From assembly GCA_019746355.1 (NCBI GenBank), contig JAIESC010000013.1:1-64000 (forward strand): a DNA stretch of 64,000 nt, written 5' to 3'. The translations under genes and the position numbers were made by a program. The notes beneath the pieces are model-generated. The model did no database searches. It was not told the DNA's origin and saw nothing but the letters and a program-made list of their open reading frames with translations. Positions 8,306 to 16,330 of the stretch are shown here, piece after piece. Numbering within the stretch: position 1 is the stretch's first letter; each line of letters begins with the position of its first letter. The DNA comes from Xanthobacteraceae bacterium (lineage in GTDB: Bacteria > Pseudomonadota > Alphaproteobacteria > Rhizobiales > Xanthobacteraceae).

Positions 8306-9310
8306 ATGGCCCAACTTCAGCTCAGCTATGCAGGCCACCGCTCCGACCGGGTCGACGATCTCTACTTCGGCGTGGTCAGGCCGGAGGCGATCGACCTCCA
8401 CTTCGTTCCGCTTCCGCCGTTCCAGGCGTTCAACCGCTTCCTGCGCGGCGAGTTTGACTGCGGCGAGATGTCGTTCTCAACCTTCGTGATCAAGAGCGCG
8501 CAGAGCAAGCTCAGCGGTGAGCCATTACCTTTCGTGGCGATCCCGGCGTTCCCCTCGCGGACCTTTCGCCATGGCGCCATCTACGTGAATCTCGCTTCCG
8601 GCATTGCCAGGCCGGAGCTGCTCAAGGGCCGGCGTGTTGGAGTGCCCGAGTATCAGATGACGGCCGCAGTGTGGGCCCGGGGCATGCTGAAGCACCAGCA
8701 TGGTGTCGATCCGAAGTCGATTGCCTGGGTGACGGGCGGGCTTGAGAAGCCCGGCCGTAAGCCGCTCATGGAGCTGAGCTATCCCGGCATCGACGTTCGC
8801 CACGAGGAGAACAAGACCCTCGACGACATGTTGGTCGCCGGCGAGATCGATGCCCTCATCGCGCCACAGATGCCGCCGGCAATCCGCGCGGCACGGCCTG
8901 AGGTGGGCCGTTTGTTCACCGACTTGGCCGCGGTCGAGCAGGCTTATTATCGAGAGACCGGCCTGTTCCCGATCATGCACACCGTGGTGATGCGCCGTGA
9001 ACTTTATGAGCGCCATCCCTGGGCGGCAGTCAGTCTCTACCAGGCCTTCGAGCGCGCCAAGGACAACTGTCTGGCGCGGCTGCACGTCGAGGAGCCGGTG
9101 CCGCTTTCACTGCCCTGGAGCGGTTCGCTGCGGGAGCGGGTTGTCGAGATGATGGGCGAGGACTTCTGGCCTTACGGCATCGAAAAGAATCGCAACGTGA
9201 TCGAGGCGTTGTGCCAATACACCTGGGATCAAGGATTGGCGCCAGTGAAGGCGGAGGTCGGCGATCTGTTCGCACCAAGCGTCGTCAGTCTTGCCGGCGA
9301 ACGGCTGTAG
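8306..9310 (+). CDS. pht5: 4,5-dihydroxyphthalate decarboxylase-like protein
   Basis: A 334-residue protein starting at ATG 8306; the open frame extends upstream into the beta-subunit gene but that part has no homology pattern. Features such as LSYAGHRSDRVDDLYFG, FNRFLRGEFDCGEMSFSTF and PAFPSRTFRHGAIYVN are typical of Pht5/OphC 4,5-dihydroxyphthalate decarboxylases, which share the periplasmic-binding-protein fold but have no signal peptide here. The reaction would be 4,5-dihydroxyphthalate to protocatechuate plus CO2. It is followed at once by a dihydrodiol dehydrogenase, the preceding step in that pathway. Relatives exist with other o-dihydroxybenzoate substrates, so the specificity is tentative. 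Confidence 0.75.
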   Translation: MAQLQLSYAGHRSDRVDDLYFGVVRPEAIDLHFVPLPPFQAFNRFLRGEFDCGEMSFSTFVIKSAQSKLSGEPLPFVAIPAFPSRTFRHGAIYVNLASGIARPELLKGRRVGVPEYQMTAAVWARGMLKHQHGVDPKSIAWVTGGLEKPGRKPLMELSYPGIDVRHEENKTLDDMLVAGEIDALIAPQMPPAIRAARPEVGRLFTDLAAVEQAYYRETGLFPIMHTVVMRRELYERHPWAAVSLYQAFERAKDNCLARLHVEEPVPLSLPWSGSLRERVVEMMGEDFWPYGIEKNRNVIEALCQYTWDQGLAPVKAEVGDLFAPSVVSLAGERL

Positions 9311-9311
9311 C

Positions 9312-10520
9312 GTGGCTCGTCAGATTGAGAGGCTTCGTCTGGGGATGATCGGTCTCGGCGGCGCTGCGATGCAGATGCTGCCGAGCTTGATTGCGCATCC
9401 CCGGGTGCGGCTCGCAGCGTGCGCCGAGCTGAACGCACAGGCCCGTGAGCGATTTGCCGCCGATTTCGGCGCCACCGGCTACGATCAAGTCGAGGCGCTG
9501 TGCGCGGATCCGGAAATCGACGCCGTATACATCGCGACACCGCATCAATGGCATCGCGAGCACGCCACGGTGGCAGCGCAGGCGGGCAAGCACATCATCG
9601 TCGAGAAGCCCATGGCGCTGACGCTCGAGGACTGCGACGCCATCATCGAGGCAGCCGAACGCAATGGTGTCCGGCTCGTTGTGGGCCACACCCATAGCTT
9701 CGACCCGCCCATCCGGAAGATGCACGAGATCATAAGCTCCGGCGAACTCGGGTCGCTCGCCATGATCAACACGCTGAGCTATGGCAACTTTCTCTACCGG
9801 CCACGGCGGCCTGAAGAGCTGCGCAGCGATCTCGGCGGCGGAATCATCTTCAACCAAGTGCCGCATCAAATGGACATCGTCCGGCTGCTCGGCGGTGGGA
9901 TGGTGCGCAGCGTGCGGGCTATGGCTTGGATGTTGGATCCGCGCCGGCCGACCGAAGGCAGCCACATGACGTTCCTGCAGTTCGAAAGCGGGGCGACCGC
10001 TTCCATAGTGTTCAGCGGCTACGACTACTTCGATAGTGACGAATATCATGGGTGGGTCGGCGAGCTCGGCGAGGATCGCAAAGCCGCACATGGGGTGGCG
10101 CGTGCCGGGCTGGCAGGGATTGCAAGCCCCGAGGCGGAGGCTGCGCTCAAAGGCTCGCGCGTCTATGCCGGCATGCCAAAGATGATCGCGCCGAAACACC
10201 CTCCTCACTGTGGCGTGACAATTGCGAGCTGCGCCGGCGGCGATCTTCGTGCCTCAGCGGATGGGGTTATGATTTACGGCCGGACAGGGCTGGTCGAGGT
10301 GCCCGTGCCGCTGGGGCGTGCCTTTCCCGACAAGGAAGCCGTTGTTGACGAGCTCTACGACGCCATTTTGTGCGAGCGCGAGCCGGTCCACAACGGTCGT
10401 TGGGGGAAGGCGACCATGGAGGCTTCCCTCGCAATAATCGAGTCGGCCAGGACGGGACAAGAGGTTATGCTGAAACACCAAGTCCCGGTTGGTCGCCATC
10501 GCAGCGGCGCCGGCAACTGA
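9312..10520 (+). CDS. pht4: Gfo/Idh/MocA dehydrogenase, phthalate cis-dihydrodiol dehydrogenase-like
   Basis: A 402-residue NAD(P)-dependent oxidoreductase. The likely GTG start at 9312 is one base after the previous stop (9308-9310); an upstream ATG at 9291 overlaps that gene. The Rossmann motif is GLGGAAMQ, the family signature is EKPMALT, and a LGGGIIFNQVPHQMD block with a conserved His lies in the catalytic domain. It resembles Pht4, which oxidises cis-4,5-dihydrodiol of phthalate to 4,5-dihydroxyphthalate. Direct coupling to the Pht5-like gene supports that role. A second paralogue lies at 15124-16326. Confidence 0.8.
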   Translation: MARQIERLRLGMIGLGGAAMQMLPSLIAHPRVRLAACAELNAQARERFAADFGATGYDQVEALCADPEIDAVYIATPHQWHREHATVAAQAGKHIIVEKPMALTLEDCDAIIEAAERNGVRLVVGHTHSFDPPIRKMHEIISSGELGSLAMINTLSYGNFLYRPRRPEELRSDLGGGIIFNQVPHQMDIVRLLGGGMVRSVRAMAWMLDPRRPTEGSHMTFLQFESGATASIVFSGYDYFDSDEYHGWVGELGEDRKAAHGVARAGLAGIASPEAEAALKGSRVYAGMPKMIAPKHPPHCGVTIASCAGGDLRASADGVMIYGRTGLVEVPVPLGRAFPDKEAVVDELYDAILCEREPVHNGRWGKATMEASLAIIESARTGQEVMLKHQVPVGRHRSGAGN

Positions 10521-10535
10521 TGAGCGCTCGCTACG

Positions 10536-10670
10536 ATGCCCGTTGAACAGGACATTCTCGTCGAGAGTTCACTTCTTAGCGAATATATTGCCCAACTTTT
10601 TGGCGCAGCGGGATTGCCGCCGTGTGTTTCGTCGCAGGGACCTGACGCCGACCGGCCCTGCAATATCTGA
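10536..10670 (+). pseudogene. N-terminal relic resembling malate/L-lactate dehydrogenase family
   Basis: A 44-codon frame, too short to be functional, reads MPVEQDILVESSLLSEYIAQ followed by LFGAAGLP before losing similarity and stopping. The pattern resembles the N-terminus of the Ldh_2 (malate/lactate/ureidoglycolate dehydrogenase) family, in which a Leu-rich helix is followed by AAGLP. It is 15 bp after the Gfo/Idh/MocA stop, so it may be the truncated next gene of that operon. The assignment is weak. Confidence 0.35.
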
Positions 10671-11102
10671 TGTGATTGATTTCGATGGGGTCACATCATC
10701 ATCGCGCTTATCTGCCTGTTTTTAGGACCCTCGGGCTCTCTCTAACCAGATGCAAAGCGGGGCGATTTCCTCAGTTCACCGCATGGATAGCGGCGTTGAG
10801 CAAAGCCCCCGAACCTGCGAAAGTCAGGTTAGCCCTCGACGGTGAATTATTCCGCGCCTCGTCGCACACCTCACCGGCACGCAATTCTCAGCTACCAGCA
10901 TCACTGCCTCGGTCCCGGCCAGCACCGCCCGTTCGAGGGCGATCTAGTCGCGACGATCTCGACGTTGGGGCCGCAAGGCGATTTCGGCATCGACCCGAAT
11001 GGTTGATCGGAACAACGCTCAGGGAATCCGTCAACAAGCTGTCGCAGCGATTGGCTGCAACCGCGTGTCGAATCCCGTCCCGGCGCGCTCGCGCGTCCGA
11101 AA
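10671..11102. other. Non-coding scar between operons
   Basis: About 430 bp between the truncated dehydrogenase relic and the minus-strand binding protein. Open frames here have no recognisable family pattern; one short frame near 10928-11006 (EGDLVATISTLGPQGDFGID) looks protein-like but could not be placed. It may be deletion debris and could hold a terminator for the plus-strand operon, but no convincing hairpin with a T-run was seen. Confidence 0.4.
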
Positions 11103-12062
11103 CTATTTGAACGGAATCTGGATCAGCTCGGTCAGTTGCTCTTTCGTCAACGGCGCGCTTAGAAATTTGAATTGGATGGCGTCGGTCATGAGGCTGTTCA
11201 AGCCGGAGAACCGGTCCGGGCTGAGGTCCTCCCGCGGCGAAAGGTCGATTGCCCGCTTGGCCACGGCTTCCGAGACTCGAGCCCAAGCCGCGAAAGCCTT
11301 CACGGCCGCTGGGTCGGAATACATCCAGTCCAGCGTGTCCCGATAGGCGCGGATGTAGCGCACGAAGACATCACGCCGGCTCTTGAGCGCGTCGGCGTTG
11401 GCCAGGACGATACGGATCGTCTGGTCGCGGAAGCGTGGAATATCGCCGGCCTTCGCAATGACGCGAATTTTGCCTTCGTCCATAAGCTGGACGCCGAAGG
11501 GGATCACAAGCCAGCCAACGTCGACCTGTCCGCTCATGACCTGTGTGAGCGTCGCTGGCGGGCCGCCGGTCGCGAGGGGTTTCAGATCGACCCCGAAATG
11601 CTTGCCGAAAGCGAGTACCGTCTGCTGGGTCGAGGAACCGTTGGTCGAGTACGCGACCGTCTTTCCCGCGGTATCGCTCATCGTCTTGATCGGCGAATTG
11701 CCGGGCACGTACCACAAGAGGTCATTGCCGCCGGTCATCGTGGACCCAATCACACGGACCGGTGCGCCCTTGGCGAAGGCCCCCATCGCACCGAAGGTGC
11801 CGACCGAGACGCCGATGTCCGCGGCCCCCGAGATCACCACCTGCTGCGTCTCGCCAGTGCCCTGGGTATAGACGATTTCGAGCGAAAGCCCGTGTTTCTT
11901 GAAGATGCCGGCGTCCTGTCCGATTTCGGAAACCGATGTTTCCCAGACTCCACGCTGACCGATGGCAAGCTTCAATTTGTCCTGCGCGTGCGCGGCCGAT
12001 GCCGTCGCCGCAAAAAGCAATGCCAAGCTGATAAGACTTCGGAGCGGGCGCAAGCGACGCAT
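11103..12062 (-). CDS. Orphan ABC-type substrate-binding protein, NMT1/SsuA-like
   Basis: A 319-residue secreted binding protein. The start is ATG 12062, preceded by AGGGAGAAAG; a longer frame to 12131 lacks a ribosome site. The signal peptide core is LRSLISLALLFAATAS with cleavage near AHAQD. The mature protein begins LKLAIGQRGVWETSVSEIG and contains IFKKHGLSLEIVYTQGTGET and GAADIGVSVG, blocks typical of the nitrate/sulfonate/taurine family. No permease or ATPase adjoins it, so it must share a transporter or act as a sensor subunit. It is 86 bp downstream of the rhodanese-like gene on the same strand. Confidence 0.85.
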   Translation of the reverse strand: MRRLRPLRSLISLALLFAATASAAHAQDKLKLAIGQRGVWETSVSEIGQDAGIFKKHGLSLEIVYTQGTGETQQVVISGAADIGVSVGTFGAMGAFAKGAPVRVIGSTMTGGNDLLWYVPGNSPIKTMSDTAGKTVAYSTNGSSTQQTVLAFGKHFGVDLKPLATGGPPATLTQVMSGQVDVGWLVIPFGVQLMDEGKIRVIAKAGDIPRFRDQTIRIVLANADALKSRRDVFVRYIRAYRDTLDWMYSDPAAVKAFAAWARVSEAVAKRAIDLSPREDLSPDRFSGLNSLMTDAIQFKFLSAPLTKEQLTELIQIPFK

Positions 12063-12148
12063 CTTTCTCTCCCTCAAGAACCGGCCGGTTGTTGAGCTCT
12101 GATTTTTTTCCGCGTCGGATTGAACCCCCACCCGTCGCGTTCTGTCAA

Positions 12149-12649
12149 TTACGCCATCCGTGAAACGCCTAGAAGCCGCGGGATTTCAGCGAAAGCCTCG
12201 CTCGCGATCTCCGATTCCTGTGCGCGCCATGTTCCCGGCTCCTGCTCGCTATACCGAGATGCGAGTTCGCCGGAAGCGCCGCGCCAAGCCGCATATCCCC
12301 CTTCAAGGATGCAGGTGTCGCGATGGCCAAAGGCGCGGAACAGGTGCCACAGCACGGACGCCGCCGCGGGATCGTCCCGATCGTAGATGACCACTTGGTC
12401 GAGGGAGGTGGCGCCGATCGAACGCACCGCTGATTGGAAAACTTGCGCGGTCGGCAGCGCGCGGCCTGTGTCCACCAGAGCGCGCACGTCGAGCGCGCGT
12501 GAATAGGGTAGGCATGGCTCGCCGGTCTTTGGCGTGGCGTCGATCAGACAGATGCGTCCGGCGGTTTCGGGTTCCGCCAAGCGCATGCGCAGCCACGGAG
12601 CCGTGATATGGGTTTCGTGACCGTTAATATTTCCCATGCGGTGCGCCAT
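12149..12649 (-). CDS. Rhodanese-like protein without catalytic cysteine
   Basis: A single rhodanese-fold domain of ~166 residues (ATG 12649 chosen; TTG 12682 and ATG 12637 are alternatives, and 12683-12698 holds a candidate operator). The pattern LIDATPKTGEPCLPYSRALD, VVIYDRDDPAAASVLWHLFR and CILEGGYAAWRGA matches the N-terminal, non-catalytic domain of 3-mercaptopyruvate/thiosulfate sulfurtransferases. The loop where active rhodaneses carry Cys-x5-Arg is replaced by YDRDDPAAAS. It is therefore probably structural or regulatory rather than a sulfurtransferase. It diverges from the TphA2-like oxygenase gene. Confidence 0.7.
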   Translation of the reverse strand: MAHRMGNINGHETHITAPWLRMRLAEPETAGRICLIDATPKTGEPCLPYSRALDVRALVDTGRALPTAQVFQSAVRSIGATSLDQVVIYDRDDPAAASVLWHLFRAFGHRDTCILEGGYAAWRGASGELASRYSEQEPGTWRAQESEIASEAFAEIPRLLGVSRMA

Positions 12650-12682
12650 TTTGAGCCCATCAGGACAGAAAAAGAGATTCAA

Positions 12683-12698
12683 ACTTAGGCCCCTATCT
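12683..12698. promoter_or_regulatory. ACTTAGG-CC-CCTATCT imperfect palindrome, candidate MarR operator
   Basis: Lies in the divergent region between the rhodanese-like gene and the TphA2-like oxygenase. It shares the core TAGG-N2-CCTA with the perfect palindromes at 17327-17342 and 29011-29024, both also in divergent promoters linked to MarR-family genes. A further half site CTTAGG occurs at 12715-12720. Function is inferred from this recurrence. Confidence 0.5.
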
Positions 12699-12774
12699 TG
12701 CGAACAATTGGTTTCTTAGGCAACCTGTGTGATCGACGCATCCGTTTTCTAAAGCGCGCCGAGGAGGATGCCCC

Positions 12775-14013
12775 ATGCTCGATCCCCAGCACAACCGATC
12801 GACGAATTGGCCGGCTGAAGGCCCAAGCCGCGTTCCGCTATGGATCTACAGCGACCCCGACCTCTATGCGCGCGAGTTAAAGGTGATCTTCTACGGCCCG
12901 ACTTGGAGCTATGTCGGGCTGGCGAGCGAGGTTCCCGAACGCGGTTCGTTCAAGCGGACTTTCATCGGCGAGCGACCCGTCATCATGACCCGCGACGAGG
13001 ACGGCAAGATCAACGTCTTCGTCAATCGATGTGCTCACCGCGGGATCGAGTTCTGTCGCGAGCATCACGGCAAGGTCAACGAGTTCGTCTGCCCGTATCA
13101 CCAGTGGACCTATGATCTCAAGGGAAACCTGTTGGGCGTGCCGTTCCGCCGGGGCGTGCGCGGGCAAGGCGGTATGCCGGGCGACTTCAAGAACAGTGAG
13201 CACAGCCTGCCGAAGCTTCGGGTCGCCGAGCGCAATGGCGCGGTGTTTGCGACCTTCGACGAGCGGACGCAACCGTTGGAGGACTACCTCGGTCCCGAGA
13301 TGCTGCCCTATTTCGACCGCGTGTTCGATGGGCGGAAGCTCAACGTCCTGGGCTACTCGCGCCAGCTCATCCCCTCGAACTGGAAGCTGATGTTCGAGAA
13401 CATTAAGGATCCCTACCACGCCAGCTTGCTGCATGTTTTTCTGGTGTCGTTCGGTCTGTTTCGAGTCGATCAGCCCGTGAATGGCATCATGGATTCGACC
13501 GGCCGCCACTCGGTCTATGCCTCGATGCGGGGCGAGCAGAAATCGACCGAGGCTACGCGCGACATGCGCAACATGATCAGCGATCTGAAGCTGAACGACG
13601 CGCGCATTCTCGATCCGGTGCGCGAATTCGCGGGCGACGTGACCGTCGCCATGCAAACGCTCTGGCCCAACCTGATCGTGCAGCAGCAATCGAACACGCT
13701 GGCGACCCGTCAGATCATCCCGCGCGGCCCGGGCCAGCACGAGTTGGTCTGGACGTATTTCGGCTATGAAACCGACGATGAGCCGATGCGGATCAGGCGG
13801 CTGCGTCAGGCCAATCTGATGGGACCGAGCGGGTTCGTCTCCATGGACGACAGCGAGGTGCTGCAGTTCAACCAGGACGGCGTCAAACGCTATCCGAATG
13901 ACCAGGGCGTGGTCGAAATGGGCGGACGGGACACCGAGAACACCAACCACGGCGTGACCGAATCGGCGATTCGCGCCTTCTATAAATATTATGCGCAGGT
14001 GATGGAATTGTGA
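12775..14013 (+). CDS. Rieske oxygenase large subunit, TphA2/NagG/AndAc-like
   Basis: A 412-residue oxygenase alpha subunit with GAGGAGG ahead of the ATG. Rieske ligands are C86-x-H88 and C106-x2-H109 (CPYHQW); the catalytic iron site is ENIKDPYHASLLH with D212, H215 and H220. Length and the blocks GVRGQGGMPGDF, IPSNWKLMFENI and a C-terminal VVEMGGRDTEN strongly resemble terephthalate 1,2-dioxygenase TphA2. Salicylate 5-hydroxylase NagG and anthranilate dioxygenases are close relatives. It probably oxidises an aromatic carboxylate. No TphB-type dehydrogenase adjoins; the gentisate dioxygenase-like gene at 19805 makes a salicylate-to-gentisate role possible. Its stop overlaps the next start (GTGA). 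Confidence 0.85.
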   Translation: MLDPQHNRSTNWPAEGPSRVPLWIYSDPDLYARELKVIFYGPTWSYVGLASEVPERGSFKRTFIGERPVIMTRDEDGKINVFVNRCAHRGIEFCREHHGKVNEFVCPYHQWTYDLKGNLLGVPFRRGVRGQGGMPGDFKNSEHSLPKLRVAERNGAVFATFDERTQPLEDYLGPEMLPYFDRVFDGRKLNVLGYSRQLIPSNWKLMFENIKDPYHASLLHVFLVSFGLFRVDQPVNGIMDSTGRHSVYASMRGEQKSTEATRDMRNMISDLKLNDARILDPVREFAGDVTVAMQTLWPNLIVQQQSNTLATRQIIPRGPGQHELVWTYFGYETDDEPMRIRRLRQANLMGPSGFVSMDDSEVLQFNQDGVKRYPNDQGVVEMGGRDTENTNHGVTESAIRAFYKYYAQVMEL

Positions 14014-14534
14014 GCACCTCCAGCGCGATACAGGAGCTTCCGGCTGTGGCCCAGCGCGACGATTCGGTCGTTCTGCTGCGGGCGCGGATCGACGCGTGGC
14101 TCGCCGATTACGTCGATTGCCTCGACGGCAAGCGGATCGACGAATGGCCGGAGTTCTTCGAGGAGGAGTGCTTCTACACGATTGTGCCCATGGAAAACGA
14201 TGCGCTCGGGCTGGAGCTTGGGCTGATCCGTTGCGAAAGCCGCGCCATGCTTAAGGATCGCGCCTACGCGATCAAGAAAACGGCCATGTACGGCCCCCGC
14301 GACATCCGGCATTTCTTCACGGGCCTCGTGATCCGCGAGGCCGCGCCGGACAGAATTCGCGCGGAATCCAATTTCATGGTCATCGAGACCCAGAACGACA
14401 CACTGCCGCGCATCTTCGCGGTTGGCCGCAGCTATGATGAGATCACGCCGGTCGGCGACAGCTTTCGATTCAAGACGCGCCGTTGCGTCTACACCAGCAA
14501 TCTCATCCCGAACACCCTGATCATCCCGATCTGA
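14010..14534 (+). CDS. Rieske oxygenase small subunit, TphA3/NagH-like
   Basis: A 174-residue NTF2-fold beta subunit translationally coupled to the alpha subunit through a GTGA overlap at 14010-14013. It shows DYVDCLDGKRIDEWPEFFEE, CFYTIVPMENDALGL and YGPRDIRHFFTG, as in the small subunits of terephthalate dioxygenase and salicylate 5-hydroxylase, and ends in a VYTSNLIPNTLIIPI strand. It forms the hexameric oxygenase with the upstream gene. It converges on the MarR gene 12 bp away. Confidence 0.87.
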   Translation: MSTSSAIQELPAVAQRDDSVVLLRARIDAWLADYVDCLDGKRIDEWPEFFEEECFYTIVPMENDALGLELGLIRCESRAMLKDRAYAIKKTAMYGPRDIRHFFTGLVIREAAPDRIRAESNFMVIETQNDTLPRIFAVGRSYDEITPVGDSFRFKTRRCVYTSNLIPNTLIIPI

Positions 14535-14545
14535 GACCGGCTGGC

Positions 14546-15127
14546 TCAGCCGCGGGTGCGTCGTTTCGCGAGCCGCTGGCCTTCGTCGAGGTGGCGTTGC
14601 GTCACCGGGATGCGGCGTGACGAATAGGCCGACTCGATCTCGTCGCGGGCGAGATTTTCCAGCATCGCTAGAAGCGTAAGCCGAGCGGCGGCGATGTCAG
14701 CGCTCTTGATGCCGCGCACGCCGATGCCGTTGACCTCCTCGGCCAGCGGCACGAGCTTGCTCTTCAACAGCCGCCCCCTCGGGGTGAGATGGATATAGAC
14801 CTTGTGCCTGTTGTCCGGTCGCCGCGTGCGCACCACATAGCCGAGCTTCTCCATCGCCTTGATGGCGGCAAAGGTGGTGGGCTCCATGACGCCGGCCTGG
14901 TCGCTCAGCTCGCGCTGTGTGAGCCCTCCGGTTTCCCAGAGCACGCGCAGAAAGGTCCAGTGGCCGAACGACACGCCGTGCTGCGTCAATCGCGCCTGCA
15001 GCGCACGGATGAAGGCGCGGGTCACGTCCTTGACCAGATGCGCGAGCCGGTCGTTCGGCACCGCCTCTTGCCAGTGCGTCAGCATCGATTGTGCTTCGGC
15101 CGGGCCCTTTCTCGATGGCTTCTTCAT
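14546..15127 (-). CDS. MarR-family transcriptional regulator (MarR-1)
   Basis: A 193-residue winged-helix regulator. The core is FGHWTFLRVLWETGGLTQRE, recognition-helix region QAGVMEPTTFAAIKAMEKLG, and wing VVRTRRPDNRHKVYIHLTPRG, a classical MarR layout. Such proteins repress catabolic genes and are released by aromatic acids or their CoA esters. It is last in a minus-strand operon, reductase then dehydrogenase then marR, with a 4-bp ATGA overlap with the preceding gene. The protein is visibly paralogous to the MarR at 29097; both lie near TAGG-N2-CCTA palindromes, the likely operators. Confidence 0.92.
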   Translation of the reverse strand: MKKPSRKGPAEAQSMLTHWQEAVPNDRLAHLVKDVTRAFIRALQARLTQHGVSFGHWTFLRVLWETGGLTQRELSDQAGVMEPTTFAAIKAMEKLGYVVRTRRPDNRHKVYIHLTPRGRLLKSKLVPLAEEVNGIGVRGIKSADIAAARLTLLAMLENLARDEIESAYSSRRIPVTQRHLDEGQRLAKRRTRG

Positions 15128-16326
15128 CGCGGCGACTCCTTTGGTGCAAGCCCGGTCTGATGCCGCAGGTTCACTGGCATCCCCGTGCGTGCGCTGTCAA
15201 TGATCGCAAGGCAGACCTCGAGCGTCGCCATAGCCCACGCGCCGTTGTGCAACGGCGGCTTGCCGTGGGCGAGCGCGCCGTAGAGCTCGTCGATGACCTC
15301 GGCGCGCGGCACCTCGGGCGGCGGCAGCGGATCGAGCCGCGCCGAATCCTCGCCGTAGATCATGACGCCCGAAGGCAGCGGGCGAAGGTCGGCGCGCTCG
15401 CAGCTCGCCATCAGGAAACCGAAGTGCTGATGCTGCAGGCCCGGCACCGGCGCCACCGGCACGTAATCCGGCCCGCCGAAATTGCGCGCATTCTTCAGCG
15501 TTGCCTCGGCGACGGAGCCGCTTGTGGCGGCGAGCGCCTTCCTCGCCGCGCCGTAGCGCGAGGAGTCCTTGGCCTGGCCGAGTTCGCCGATCCAGCCGGT
15601 GAGCTCGTCGGAATCGAAATGGCCGTAGCCGCAGTAGGTCGCGGTGGCGAAGGCGCCGCCTTCGAACTGGAAAAATGCGGAGTATGCGCCCTCGGTCGGT
15701 CGTGATGGATCCCAAGCGCTGGTGCCGGCGGCGACGGTCTTGACCCTGCCGCCGCCGATCAGGCGTACGGTGTCGATCTGGTGGGCGCCCTGGCTGAAGA
15801 TCACGCCGCCGCCTTCCGCGGTGACAAGCTCCTCCGGCCGGCGCGGGCGGTAGAGGAAATCGGTGTAGTTGAGAGCGTTGATCATCCGCACCGCGCCGAC
15901 CGCGCCGCTGTCGACGATCTCGCGCAAGCGCCGGATCGGCGCATCGAAGCTGTGGCTGTGGCCGACAATCAGGTGCACGCCGGCCGCGGCGGCTGCGGCG
16001 ATCATCGCCTGGCATTCGGCAATCGTGATCGCCATCGGCTTCTCGACCAGCACATGCTTGCCGGCCTGCGCCGCGAGTCGTACGTGTTCGGCATGCATCT
16101 GGTGCGGCGAGGCGATGTAGATCGCCTCGACCGCGGGATCGGCGCAGAGCGCCTCAACGTTCTCGTGGGCGCGGCCGAATTCGCGCTGAAACAGCGCCCG
16201 CGCCTCGGCGCGCGGATCAGCGGCGGCGACGAGTCGCACGCGCCGATCGGCGACGAAGGTCGGTAGCATCAAGGTGAAGGCGCGGCCGAGACCGATCACG
16301 CCGAGCTGCAGGATGCGCTCGCTCAT
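15124..16326 (-). CDS. pht4: Gfo/Idh/MocA dehydrogenase, second Pht4-like paralogue
   Basis: A 400-residue NAD(P)-dependent dehydrogenase paralogous to the gene at 9312-10520. Rossmann motif GLGRAFTLM, signature EKPMAIT, and the same RPRRPEELVTAEGGGVIFSQ and GAHQIDTVRLIGGG blocks. In phthalate catabolism Pht4 oxidises the cis-4,5-dihydrodiol. It lies 4 bp behind the phthalate dioxygenase reductase gene and overlaps marR, and the divergent oxygenase completes the set, so this copy is the better candidate for the true phthalate dihydrodiol dehydrogenase. Confidence 0.83.
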   Translation of the reverse strand: MSERILQLGVIGLGRAFTLMLPTFVADRRVRLVAAADPRAEARALFQREFGRAHENVEALCADPAVEAIYIASPHQMHAEHVRLAAQAGKHVLVEKPMAITIAECQAMIAAAAAAGVHLIVGHSHSFDAPIRRLREIVDSGAVGAVRMINALNYTDFLYRPRRPEELVTAEGGGVIFSQGAHQIDTVRLIGGGRVKTVAAGTSAWDPSRPTEGAYSAFFQFEGGAFATATYCGYGHFDSDELTGWIGELGQAKDSSRYGAARKALAATSGSVAEATLKNARNFGGPDYVPVAPVPGLQHQHFGFLMASCERADLRPLPSGVMIYGEDSARLDPLPPPEVPRAEVIDELYGALAHGKPPLHNGAWAMATLEVCLAIIDSARTGMPVNLRHQTGLAPKESPR

Positions 16327-16330
16327 GCGC

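Noticed and set aside
10676..11110. 144-residue plus-strand frame in the 10.5-11.1 kb gap
   Set aside because: No ribosome site, no domain and a composition typical of a chance frame in GC-rich DNA.
14538..14550. GGCTG-GCT-CAGCC hairpin between the convergent beta subunit and marR genes
   Set aside because: Only a 5-bp stem with no T-run; too weak to call a terminator.
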